From the NCBI GenBank assembly GCA_946410375.1, contig CAMKAB010000017.1, positions 1 through 10,240 on the forward strand: 10,240 bases of DNA. Direction: 5' to 3'. Position numbers and translations under genes: made by a program. Source of the stretch: an uncultured Spirochaetaceae bacterium. Lineage in GTDB: Bacteria; Spirochaetota; Spirochaetia; Sphaerochaetales; Sphaerochaetaceae. The stretch's first letter is position 1. Every line of letters begins with the position of its first letter. Of the stretch, positions 1-6,558 are shown piece by piece. The notes under the pieces are model-generated. The model was not told where the DNA came from. It searched no databases and saw only the letters and a program-made list of their open reading frames with translations.

Positions 1-230
1 CGGGCGAATCGGGATGCGTTATAGGCGCCGCCTGCGGCCGTTCTGCGCTCGGGCCGTGCAAGTAGCACTATGGCACGTTTGGCAGGCTGTTCAGGCAGGA
101 GGCGTGATGTTTCTGCGTTTTTCTGACTTGCTGTGCAGTCGGCTTCGGGAAACGGTTCTAAATTAAAATTTAACGCCTGGCGGAGCGTTTGGTTCTAATC
201 GAACGTCTCGTTAGAGGCATTTTACCCTTT
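1..230. other. Left-edge region without a supported gene
   Basis: I see no convincing gene here. The first 120 bases are GC-rich and then give way to an AT-rich patch (about 158-172). Frame 3 is open from the left edge to a TAG at 63-65 and frame 2 to a TAA at 164-166. Either could be the tail of an upstream gene, but neither tail resembles a family I know. The octamer GGTTCTAA occurs at 154-161 and 191-198, and AACGC/GCGTT (172-176 and 185-189) could form a small stem without a T-run. The terminator that follows shows that an upstream transcript ends here. Confidence 0.4.
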
Positions 231-267
231 GCGGCTGCGGGACTAGACACCCCGCAGCCGCTTTTTT
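231..267 (+). terminator. Rho-independent terminator
   Basis: A perfect 11-bp GC-rich stem pairs GCGGCTGCGGG (231-241) with CCCGCAGCCGC (251-261) around a 9-base loop. A run of six T residues follows directly (262-267). This is a textbook intrinsic terminator for + strand transcription and separates the gene block that starts near 428 from whatever lies to the left. Confidence 0.93.
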
Positions 268-269
268 GT

Positions 270-291
270 ATGGGGGGATATGGGGTTTTCT
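270..291. repeat. G-rich 22-bp direct repeat, copy 1
   Basis: The core begins ATGGGGGGATATGGGG and continues with TTTTCT. It recurs exactly at 345-366, 75 bp downstream. This copy directly follows the T-run of the terminator, and TTTTTGTA precedes both copies. The two G-tracts (six and four) are conserved. Function unknown; it may be a dispersed intergenic repeat. Confidence 0.85.
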
Positions 292-317
292 GCGCGTGTT
301 TGAGTGGTGCTTCTCAG

Positions 318-340
318 GCGGGCAAACGGGTGCCGTTTTT
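318..340 (+). terminator. Weak second terminator-like hairpin
   Basis: GGCA and TGCC lie about six bases apart near 320-334 and are followed by GTTTTT (335-340). The stem is short, so this would be a poor terminator alone. It sits in the same place relative to G-rich repeat copy 2 as the strong terminator does to copy 1, which hints that a terminator-plus-repeat unit was duplicated and then decayed. Confidence 0.25.
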
Positions 341-344
341 GTAC

Positions 345-366
345 ATGGGGGGATATGGGGTTTTCT
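345..366. repeat. G-rich 22-bp direct repeat, copy 2
   Basis: Exact second copy of the 22-bp core at 270-291, again preceded by TTTTTGTA. The 75-bp offset is a multiple of three, so both copies read as MetGlyGlyTyrGlyValPhe in one frame. That frame runs through the terminator and has no ribosome binding site, so I do not call a gene. The copy lies about 60 bp before the first gene and could affect its leader. Confidence 0.85.
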
Positions 367-427
367 CTGAGTGTTCTTTGTGTGTTTGTAATTGTACATC
401 TTTTCCCATATCGGTATTATGATTTTT

Positions 428-1093
428 ATGAAAATGAAAAAAACATTGAATGTTATTTTTACATCTCTTATGGCAATTTATCCGACATTTGTGTTCTTTG
501 CATTGTCATTTACAAATATTTCCTTAGAGTTCATAGCGGTGGGCATGCTTGCGGTTTGCGGGATAGCTTTTTTATTGAATATTAAGACATCAAACCGTTA
601 CACGCCGCTTTTCGCTTGCATAATCGCAATTCTGATGCTTTTTACCGATGCCGAAAAAGTGCTGAAGTTTTATCCGATAGGAATCGTGTTTTTGGTTCTT
701 TGGGCGTTCGGGATCACCCTTTTTCAGAAAAACACCATTGTGTACGGCTTTGCAACGCTTACCGATAAAACGATTCCCGACCACCCCGGACTTGCGGATA
801 TAAAACTGTATTGCAGAAGAGTAACAAAGGTTTGGTGTTTATGGTTTATCGTAAACATTCTTATTGATTTCTATTTCGTGTTTTTCGGTAATTTTGAAGA
901 TTGGACTTTTTTTAACGGTCCGATATGCTGGGCTGTTCAGATAGTTTTGTTCACGGGCGAGTTTATTATTCGTTATTTTGTTATGTGTAAAATAAATAGA
1001 AAGTACGGTTTACCGAAGCCCGGTTTTTTTGATATGTTCAAAAATATGTTTAAAAAACGAAAAAAAGAAGAGAATACGGAAGCGGCGGAATGA
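428..1093 (+). CDS. COG4648-type integral membrane protein (APE cluster accessory)
   Basis: A 221-residue polytopic membrane protein with predicted hydrophobic segments near residues 8-28, 33-52, 60-73, 81-98, 135-153 and 165-185. The motif YCRRVTKVWC (128-137), the later FFNG (161-164) and GEFIIRY (177-183) match what I know of the COG4648 family, found in aryl polyene clusters beside LolA and MMPL genes. Its molecular role is not established; here it probably works with the exporter. The tail (about 186-221) is rich in Lys and Glu and probably cytoplasmic. The start is uncertain: ATG at 419, 428 and 434 and TTG at 392 share the frame, none has a good ribosome binding site, and 428 puts the first hydrophobic segment close to the N terminus. 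The stop overlaps the next start (ATGA). Confidence 0.8.
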   Translation: MKMKKTLNVIFTSLMAIYPTFVFFALSFTNISLEFIAVGMLAVCGIAFLLNIKTSNRYTPLFACIIAILMLFTDAEKVLKFYPIGIVFLVLWAFGITLFQKNTIVYGFATLTDKTIPDHPGLADIKLYCRRVTKVWCLWFIVNILIDFYFVFFGNFEDWTFFNGPICWAVQIVLFTGEFIIRYFVMCKINRKYGLPKPGFFDMFKNMFKKRKKEENTEAAE

Positions 1094-1872
1094 AAAAAGC
1101 GATGGTGATGTTGGTGTTTTTGTGTGTCTCGTTTGTTCTTTTCGCTTCGCTATCTGTTGCCGAAAAGGATTTTCTTGTTACTCACGGAATGAGAAACACG
1201 TCTTTTTACGGAGATTTTGTTCAGACAAAGGGTTTGAAGAACTCGGAGCGTGTTCTGAGGTCGTACGGAGTTGTGGAGGTGAACCCTGACAAGGGTATCG
1301 TTTGGAGCACTGAAAAGCCGTATAAAAGCGTTGTGGTCATAACGAGCCGGTATATCGCTCAAAAAATAAGGAACAACGAACCTGTCAGAACTGATATGAG
1401 CGGAAATTACATTTATACGCTTATTTCTTCTTCAATCAGGTCTGTTTTTTTCGCTGATTTCGGACTGATGGAGGAATGCTTTACTGCCGAGCTTTCCCGA
1501 TTCGGAGAGCGGGACAATAAGGGATCGGACTTTTCGGGTGATCGTTCGGAAGAGTTGAAAAATCCTAAAGAGATGAAGAAAGCGGAAGAATTGAAAAATT
1601 CTGAAGATCCCTATGCTTCCGGACAGGGGCGGATGGGGTCGCTTTTGAATGGGGGTTCTTCTGATTCTCATACGGGCTCAGAAGACGGATGGACTCTTTC
1701 CCTGATTCCTAAGGACGACGTGTTATCTCAATTTGTGGAAAGGATTTATGTGAGCGGAAAAACAGATATAGAAAGCGTGAGGCTTGTTGAGAGCTCGGGA
1801 GATTATATCCTTTACGAGTTTAAAAACCTTAATGAGGGAGAAGTGATTTCTTCTGATGTCTGGAAAATGTAA
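1090..1872 (+). CDS. LolA-like periplasmic lipid/lipoprotein carrier
   Basis: A 260-residue exported protein. Residues 1-24 form a signal peptide ending in SLSVA, with likely cleavage before EKDF. The mature start (GDFVQTKGL at 41-49, then VLRSYGVVEVNPDKGIVWST) follows the LolA pattern of a short exporter-recognition strand followed by a 'Trp-x-Thr' sheet region. The end (about 200-253) has the LolA-like beta-rich continuation. LolA proteins ferry lipoproteins or other lipids across the periplasm; the APE-cluster version is thought to carry the exported product rather than general lipoproteins. The protein is longer than the usual roughly 200 residues because of a hydrophilic insert at about 139-199 containing repeated EELKN blocks. 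It overlaps the gene before it by 4 bp and the MMPL gene after it by 17 bp, so translation is probably coupled. Confidence 0.8.
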   Translation: MKKAMVMLVFLCVSFVLFASLSVAEKDFLVTHGMRNTSFYGDFVQTKGLKNSERVLRSYGVVEVNPDKGIVWSTEKPYKSVVVITSRYIAQKIRNNEPVRTDMSGNYIYTLISSSIRSVFFADFGLMEECFTAELSRFGERDNKGSDFSGDRSEELKNPKEMKKAEELKNSEDPYASGQGRMGSLLNGGSSDSHTGSEDGWTLSLIPKDDVLSQFVERIYVSGKTDIESVRLVESSGDYILYEFKNLNEGEVISSDVWKM

Positions 1873-4573
1873 TTGTTTATATAATAAAAAAATAATCTCA
1901 TCTTTTTTTTCACGAGCGCTTTATTCGCGCTTGCCGTTTTGGGCTTTTCATATTGTGTTGTTTTCTGCGGCTGTTGTTGTGTTTTTGTGCTCTCCGAGAA
2001 GTATTAACACCGATTTTATGGCACTTCTTCCTATGGGCGGGGTGAACAGCGAAATGCGAGCTGCCGAAAAGGCGTTTATGGGGTCTCGGAATAATACGGT
2101 GAATTTTATTATTGAAAGTTCGGATTCGCAGAAGGCCCGGAGCGTTGCCGAGCGGATAAGGAATTATTTTGAGGGTTCAGGGCTGTTTAAAACGTCTCTC
2201 GGAAAAAGTTTTGTCTACGATGCGGGGGAGTTGACTTCCTACATAACGGACAACGTGTATCTCTTTTTAAATAAGGACATTCAAGACTACATTTTGCAAA
2301 ATCCCGAAGATTTTAAGGAAGACAGGCTTTCGTATGCGTTTTCCGCTTTTTCTCCTGTCGGAATGGAGACGTTGGAAAAGGATCCTTTTATGCTGAGCTC
2401 TCTTGTGATGACGAGTCTTTTGGAAAAGGCGTCGAATTTTTCAAATGCGAGGTATGATGACGGGTTTTTGTGTGCGGAAGCGGACGGAAAGAGTTACATT
2501 GTGTTGAGCGGGGAATTGACTTCGGGGAATGAGTTGAAAATGCGTTCCCGTCAAAAAGGCGGTTTAGGGAAACCTGAGACTTTGGAAAGCGTTTTTGAAA
2601 TCGCCCGGGTGATAAACGGGGAAGAGAGCGGGGCGAGGGTTTATCTTTCCGGCACGCCGCTGCATACTGCGGAGTCTTCTTCAAATGCGCGGAGGGAGGT
2701 GGCTGCGATAAGCGGGCTTTCCGTTGTTCTTATTCTGCTCTTGTTCTTCTTTGCTTTCAGAAATTTTTATATTTTAAAGCCTTTTCTTTTGAGTTTGTTT
2801 CTGTCTCTTTTATCGGGAGCTTCGGTTCTTGTTATTTTCTTTAAGGAAATACATATTTTAACGCTGATTTTCGGGACTTCCCTTATCGGAACCTGTATTG
2901 ATTACTCGGTGCATTTTTTTGTGAGTTTTATCAGAACGGCTTCACATGGGGATGGGGAGACGGGAACCGAAGTGCCTGCGGAAGCGCGTGGTAAGGCGAC
3001 GGGAAGCGGAGTGCCGGCGGAAGCGCGTGGTAAGACGGCGGGAAGACAGGAGATGCCTGCGGAAGCGCAGGGTAAGGCGGCGGAAAGCGGAGCGCCTGCT
3101 GGTAAGAGAAAATGGAAGACATCTTATGAGGCTCGGGATGCAATCCTTAAAAGTCTTTGGGTCGGTTTTTTGTCTACTTTTGCCTGTTATATCCTATTGA
3201 TCTTTTCTTCTTATGAGGTTTTGAGGCAAATTGCCCTTTTTTGCGCATTCGGTCTTTTAAGCTCGTTTATTGTTTCCGTTTTTCTTTTTCCGCGGATAAG
3301 TTCCCGCAGAATGGTGTCTGAAAAATCTCCGATTTTGGGAAAAAAACGCGGAGATGCCAGCGGCGTTGAGGAAGTTTTCGGAGCACGCCTCGGAGAGGGC
3401 GGAAAGAGTGCTTTCGGAGTACGTTTCGAAGATGGCGGAAAGAGAATGTGCACTGCAAGTCCTATTTACTTTGTGTGCTTTGTGTTGCTTGTTCTTTTTG
3501 CGGTATTTTTACCGAAAATCAGGATTCATAACGATATAGGCTCTTTGTATACCCCGTCTGCCGGGTTGCTGGAGGGGGAGCGTGTTTTTTCCCGCGTTAT
3601 GGGCTACGAAGATGTGTCGTATGCATTGGTAAGCGGAGCGAATTTGGAAGAAGCTTTGGAACGGGAACATGAGTTTGCAGAGCGGACAAAGGGTATTGCG
3701 GATATTTTGTGCATAACGGCGTTTTATCCGCCGCCGTCGGAGCAGAGACGGAGCATTGCGGCGTCAAGAGCTCTTATCCCGTACGTTTACGAGATGTGCG
3801 AAACCCTCGCTTTGGATGAAGATGCTTCAGATAATGTTCGGAAAAAGATAGAGACTGCCGAGGTTCGGACTGAGATTTCCGAGTTGCTTTCCCCGTTTAA
3901 TCTCGGAAAAAAAGGGGATAATTACTATCTTGCCGTGATTTTGCGCGATGTGAAGGATTCCGTTGCGGCGGAGGAAGCCTCTCAAGCTGTGGGCGGCGTT
4001 TACTACATTCAAACGGCTCGGGAAATAAGCGCTCGACTAACGGTTCTGACTCAAAAAATCCTTTTTTTGTTTTCTGCGGGCTTTGGAATAATCATTGTTG
4101 TTTTGCTTCTTACCTACGGGATGAAAAAAGGTTTTCTGATGGTTGCGGCGTTGACGTCCGTTGTGCTTGCGGCGGCGCTTCTTTGTGTGGCGATGGGCGG
4201 GGAGATAGACTTTTTCTTCGTAACTGGGGAAATTCTCGTTATGGGCCTGGGACTTGATTATATTGTGTTCATGGCAGACGGTGTGAAAAACAAACGGGCA
4301 CCGTCCGATGCGGATAAGTCGGATCCGGCGAGCTGTAAGGAGGCGCATTGCGGTCGGAGAGAGGACACAGCGCATTGCGGTGAGGCGAGACCCGGACAGA
4401 AAAGCGCGTTTCCTTCGGTTTTTCTTTCCTTTGTAAGCACGGAACTCAGTTTCGGGATTCTGGCGCTAAGTTCATTCAAACCGGTAAGGATTTTCGGTTT
4501 TACTGTTTTTTCGGGGATTCTTTTTGCGTTTTTATGCGCGATTTTGGTAAGGAGAAGGGATGAAAAGGCGTAG
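1856..4573 (+). CDS. MMPL/RND-family exporter
   Basis: A 905-residue inner-membrane transporter with the two-fold RND plan: TM1 (about 27-46), a large periplasmic domain to about 278, a helix bundle to about 485, TM7 (about 537-554), a second periplasmic domain to about 733, and a C-terminal bundle. Matching helices carry the acidic pair IDY (Asp349-Tyr350) and LDY (Asp801-Tyr802), the expected proton-relay positions. The 'predicted exporter' MMPL group (COG4258) sits in aryl polyene clusters between LolA and DUF3261 genes, as here, so a lipid or acyl conjugate is the likely cargo. Three predicted cytoplasmic loops carry hydrophilic insertions built from short in-frame repeats (about 362-420, 490-532 and 812-846). 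The ATG overlaps the LolA gene by 17 bp; the nearest Shine-Dalgarno-like GGGAG is about 16 bases away, so coupled translation is likely. Confidence 0.88.
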   Translation: MSGKCNCLYNKKIISSFFSRALYSRLPFWAFHIVLFSAAVVVFLCSPRSINTDFMALLPMGGVNSEMRAAEKAFMGSRNNTVNFIIESSDSQKARSVAERIRNYFEGSGLFKTSLGKSFVYDAGELTSYITDNVYLFLNKDIQDYILQNPEDFKEDRLSYAFSAFSPVGMETLEKDPFMLSSLVMTSLLEKASNFSNARYDDGFLCAEADGKSYIVLSGELTSGNELKMRSRQKGGLGKPETLESVFEIARVINGEESGARVYLSGTPLHTAESSSNARREVAAISGLSVVLILLLFFFAFRNFYILKPFLLSLFLSLLSGASVLVIFFKEIHILTLIFGTSLIGTCIDYSVHFFVSFIRTASHGDGETGTEVPAEARGKATGSGVPAEARGKTAGRQEMPAEAQGKAAESGAPAGKRKWKTSYEARDAILKSLWVGFLSTFACYILLIFSSYEVLRQIALFCAFGLLSSFIVSVFLFPRISSRRMVSEKSPILGKKRGDASGVEEVFGARLGEGGKSAFGVRFEDGGKRMCTASPIYFVCFVLLVLFAVFLPKIRIHNDIGSLYTPSAGLLEGERVFSRVMGYEDVSYALVSGANLEEALEREHEFAERTKGIADILCITAFYPPPSEQRRSIAASRALIPYVYEMCETLALDEDASDNVRKKIETAEVRTEISELLSPFNLGKKGDNYYLAVILRDVKDSVAAEEASQAVGGVYYIQTAREISARLTVLTQKILFLFSAGFGIIIVVLLLTYGMKKGFLMVAALTSVVLAAALLCVAMGGEIDFFFVTGEILVMGLGLDYIVFMADGVKNKRAPSDADKSDPASCKEAHCGRREDTAHCGEARPGQKSAFPSVFLSFVSTELSFGILALSSFKPVRIFGFTVFSGILFAFLCAILVRRRDEKA
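2972..3106 (+). repeat. Tandem 39/42-bp repeat inside the MMPL gene (TM4-TM5 loop)
   Basis: Three full units and a short fourth lie head to tail: 2972-3010, 3011-3052, 3053-3091 and 3092-3106. Each encodes a variant of VPAEARGKATGSG (residues 373-417). Unit length stays a multiple of three. The repeat is Ala/Gly/Glu/Lys-rich and falls in the predicted cytoplasmic loop just after the IDY helix. It looks like recent slippage or unequal exchange and may vary in copy number. Confidence 0.85.
3377..3448 (+). repeat. Tandem 36-bp duplication inside the MMPL gene (TM6-TM7 linker)
   Basis: Two adjacent 36-bp units (3377-3412 and 3413-3448) differ at about nine positions. They encode FGARLGEGGKSA and FGVRFEDGGKRM (residues 508-531). 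The duplication is in frame and lies in the cytoplasmic linker between the two halves of the transporter. Confidence 0.8.
4343..4381 (+). repeat. Short in-frame repeat inside the MMPL gene (TM10-TM11 loop)
   Basis: The 12-mer GCGCATTGCGGT occurs at 4343-4354 and again at 4370-4381, offset by 27 bp (nine codons). Both copies encode AHCG (residues 830-833 and 839-842). The position mirrors, in the second half of the protein, the TM4-TM5 repeat of the first half: both follow the Asp-Tyr helix. Confidence 0.7.
4549..4562 (+). promoter_or_regulatory. Ribosome binding site for the lipoprotein gene
   Basis: AAGGAG at 4549-4554 stands five bases before the ATG at 4560. It lies inside the end of the MMPL gene and supports this start for the overlapping lipoprotein gene. 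Confidence 0.75.
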
Positions 4574-5021
4574 GAGTTTTTTTTCCATATTTGCTGTAGC
4601 GATATTAATTCTCTCTTTTTCTTCCTGTGCTGTTTTGGGCGGAGGGAAAAAGGCTCTTAAGAGCCCGGGGACCGTTCTTCGCAGCGTTGACGAGCACCAG
4701 CTTTTGCAGGGGACTTTTCCGTATTTACCGAAAGAAAGCGTTTTTGAAGCGTTAACCGTGGTAAGATCTGATATTGCGGATATTACGTTGTTTTTACCCA
4801 CAGGACAGACGTTTTGTCATGCGAAGTGGGATGGAAAGACTTACACGTACGAATCGGCTTTTATTGAAAACGGGGAGGCTTTCGGAATATGCCTGATAAA
4901 TGATTTTATTGATTTATACAGCGGAGATTACGCAGAAAAAGACGGCGGAGAAGAGAGCGATGTTATGGAAATTTCAGGACGTGGATATTCGTTTCGCATT
5001 GAGACGCTTGAGGTGCGTTAG
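4560..5021 (+). CDS. Small lipoprotein, DUF3261-like
   Basis: A 153-residue exported lipoprotein. The N terminus has four basic residues (MKRRR), a hydrophobic stretch (6-20) and SFSSC with the lipidation Cys at 23. Phe at -3 departs from the classical lipobox but is acceptable for the looser spirochaetal form. The mature part has predicted beta strands and a core around VVRSDIADITLFLPTGQ and KWDGKTYTYES, which resembles the 'Val-x-Val-Asp ... Thr-x-x-Gly-Gln ... Tyr-Asp-Gly' layout of DUF3261, the small lipoprotein that follows the MMPL exporter in aryl polyene clusters. The match rests on pattern and gene order, not a search. It would sit in the inner or outer membrane facing the periplasm and could accept cargo from the LolA-like carrier. 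The gene overlaps the MMPL gene by 14 bp. Confidence 0.65.
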   Translation: MKRRRSFFSIFAVAILILSFSSCAVLGGGKKALKSPGTVLRSVDEHQLLQGTFPYLPKESVFEALTVVRSDIADITLFLPTGQTFCHAKWDGKTYTYESAFIENGEAFGICLINDFIDLYSGDYAEKDGGEESDVMEISGRGYSFRIETLEVR

Positions 5022-5029
5022 AGGTTAAA

Positions 5030-5686
5030 ATGATATACAGAGCACGGCTTTTTCAGGCCTTTTTTAAAATAACCGCATATATACCTCAAAAATTCGTATT
5101 TAAAATCAAACTGTGCTTTGAGAACAGGAAAATACAGTCCTCGTTTTTCCGGGGGAGTGCGATTATCGTTTCAAATCATTTGAGCGTATATGATTACATT
5201 GCTTTGATATTTGCTTTCTTTTTCAGAACGACAAGGGGAATCGCGGCGGAGGTTCTTTTTAAGAAGAATATTTTCTTAACCCTTTTCCTGCATCTTTTGG
5301 GGCTTTTGAGAGTGAACCGCGGTGAGCATGATTTCGGTTTTGAGAAAAAGGCTTTTGAGATTTTGAAAAGAAAAGGGATTGTTGTGTTTCATCCCGAGGG
5401 GCGGGTTCCGGACCGGGAGGGGGATAAAGCGCCGCTTCCCTTTAAGACAACATTCGTGTATATGGCTTTAAGAGCTAAGGTTCCGGTTATACCTGTTTAT
5501 ACAAACGGAAAGGTCTTTTCAAAGGAGCCCTGCCGAATTGTAATCGGGTGTCCTGTTGATGTTAACGCTTTATATGATAATGATTTGAGCGAAAAAGAGA
5601 ACAGACGGTTCATCGCGGATTATGTGAGCGATAAAATTCAGGAATTGTCGGCTCTCATACCGGAAAAGAAAGAGTTGAAAGCTTAG
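5030..5686 (+). CDS. LPLAT-family acyltransferase (first of two)
   Basis: A 218-residue acyltransferase of the PlsC/LPLAT superfamily. Motif I is NHLSVYD (Asn49-His50-x4-Asp55), the catalytic HX4D. Motif II is GLLRVNRG (91-98), motif III is HPEGR (121-125) in place of the common FPEGT, and motif IV is VPVIPVY (151-157). These enzymes move an acyl group from acyl-ACP or acyl-CoA onto a lipid acceptor at the inner membrane face. The basic N terminus and hydrophobic stretches near 55-66 and 80-93 suggest membrane attachment. GAGG at 5021-5024, five bases before the ATG, supports the start, and only 8 bp separate the gene from the lipoprotein gene. Acyltransferases of this superfamily occur in aryl polyene clusters; lysophosphatidate may also be the acceptor. 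The substrate cannot be read from the sequence. Confidence 0.85.
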   Translation: MIYRARLFQAFFKITAYIPQKFVFKIKLCFENRKIQSSFFRGSAIIVSNHLSVYDYIALIFAFFFRTTRGIAAEVLFKKNIFLTLFLHLLGLLRVNRGEHDFGFEKKAFEILKRKGIVVFHPEGRVPDREGDKAPLPFKTTFVYMALRAKVPVIPVYTNGKVFSKEPCRIVIGCPVDVNALYDNDLSEKENRRFIADYVSDKIQELSALIPEKKELKA

Positions 5687-5714
5687 GGGCGGCAGCTATG
5701 AGCTTAGGGTAAAT

Positions 5715-5733
5715 TTCCGCTTCCCGTGCGGAA
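5715..5733 (+). other. Intercistronic hairpin without a T-run
   Basis: TTCCGC (5715-5720) and GCGGAA (5728-5733) form a perfect 6-bp stem with a 7-base loop in the 76-bp gap between the two acyltransferase genes. No T-run follows, so it is not an intrinsic terminator. It could be an mRNA processing or stability element. Confidence 0.4.
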
Positions 5734-5762
5734 TCAGGGTTTGCAGGTGAGGACGTAAAAGT

Positions 5763-6440
5763 ATGAATAAAGGCGAAACAGATGGGTTCGTAATAAAGTC
5801 GAAAGGAAAGAATAAGCGTAAACGCATTAGTTTTTTCTTTTATGATTTTGTAAAGATTACAGGTTTTCTTCCGGCTTTTATTTTTATTCGTTATAAGAAA
5901 TTGTTTGTAAGTAAAGAGGCGGAGGCGCATCATAGGGGACCTCTTCTCGTTATCAGTAACCACAGTACGTACATTGATCCTGTGATCATTATGAAGGCTT
6001 TGTTTTATCGTCGTGTTATTTTTATGGCTACAAAGGACTTGTTCCGAACGAAGCTGTCCGCATGGTTTTTCCGTCATGTGCATTGCATCGAAGTGGACAA
6101 GGGAAATGTCGGCGTAGGTACGGTGAAAGATGTTTTGGAGCGCTTGAAAGAAGGACGTGCGGTGATGATTTTTCCCGAGGGGGGTGTGAATGAGAGTTCT
6201 GATGACTCGAATTTGCAGGCTTTTAAGGACGGCGCGTCTCTAATGGCTTTGAAAAGCGGTGCATCGGTTCTGCCTGTGTATATAAACAAAGAAAAGAAAG
6301 TCGTTGTTATCGGAGAGAAGATAGATGTGATGAGCTTTCTTTCGGACGGAAAGAAAAGCGGTTTGCGCGCGATACGGGACTTCAGCGAACTGCTGTATGC
6401 AAAGGAATCGGAGCTGAAGTCGTACTCTGAAAACTATTGA
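5763..6440 (+). CDS. LPLAT-family acyltransferase, PlsC-like (second of two)
   Basis: A 225-residue member of the PlsC/LPLAT superfamily, clearly different from its upstream neighbour. Motif I is NHSTYID (Asn66-His67-x4-Asp72), followed by MATKDLF (88-94), then HCIEVDKG (107-114) as motif II, FPEGG (137-141) as motif III and VLPVYI (169-174) as motif IV. It is closer to a standard 1-acyl-glycerol-3-phosphate acyltransferase than the first copy, so one of the pair may do housekeeping-type transfer and the other a specialised transfer (inference). The N-terminal 20 residues are strongly basic. The ATG at 5763 has GAGG ten bases upstream (5749-5752), rather long but usable. The stop codon lies within the -35 element of the next promoter. 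Confidence 0.87.
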   Translation: MNKGETDGFVIKSKGKNKRKRISFFFYDFVKITGFLPAFIFIRYKKLFVSKEAEAHHRGPLLVISNHSTYIDPVIIMKALFYRRVIFMATKDLFRTKLSAWFFRHVHCIEVDKGNVGVGTVKDVLERLKEGRAVMIFPEGGVNESSDDSNLQAFKDGASLMALKSGASVLPVYINKEKKVVVIGEKIDVMSFLSDGKKSGLRAIRDFSELLYAKESELKSYSENY

Positions 6441-6493
6441 CATAATTACTAACAAATATTAAGATTAAATTGCATTTCACTTTGGTTTATAAT
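6437..6493 (+). promoter_or_regulatory. Sigma-70-type promoter(s) for the ligase-ACP unit
   Basis: A perfect -35 box TTGACA (6437-6442) is followed after exactly 17 bp by TAAGAT (6460-6465), a fair -10 box. A perfect -10 box TATAAT stands at 6488-6493 and could use the weaker TTAAAT (6465-6470) as -35 with a 17-bp spacer. The region is AT-rich, unlike its flanks. It lies between the second acyltransferase and the ligase and suggests the ligase and ACP can be transcribed apart from the export block. No terminator separates the two, so read-through is also possible. Confidence 0.7.
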
Positions 6494-6558
6494 GTTTCGG
6501 CCTTTGCTTTGGAGTGCGATGGAGAGAAATGTTAACGGGTGATATGCCGGGAGAACAT

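Noticed and set aside
191..205. GGTTCTAATC resembles a tRNA T-loop
   Set aside because: No matching acceptor, D or anticodon stems are present around it.
211..399. Minus-strand open frame in the left intergenic region
   Set aside because: It runs across the terminator and both repeats, and shows no recognisable protein features.
392..420. TTGTAC-17 bp-TATTAT as promoter of the first gene
   Set aside because: The -35 matches only three of six positions and the start of transcription would fall on or after the start codon; too weak to list.
189..422. Open frame encoding two MGGYGVF segments
   Set aside because: It crosses a strong terminator, begins at a TTG without ribosome binding site, and its repeated peptide is explained by the 22-bp DNA repeat.
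2972..3106. Possible CRISPR array
   Set aside because: The units are adjacent without unique spacers and lie in frame within a gene.
2931..3143. Minus-strand Pro-rich open frame
   Set aside because: It is the reverse complement of the GC-rich tandem repeat in the MMPL gene, which explains both its length and its composition.
4037..4375. Minus-strand open frame of 112 codons
   Set aside because: It lies wholly inside the MMPL gene opposite conserved membrane helices and encodes a basic sequence typical of antisense to hydrophobic coding DNA.
5655..6083. Minus-strand open frame of 142 codons
   Set aside because: It covers the start of the second acyltransferase, including its HX4D motif, and resembles nothing known.
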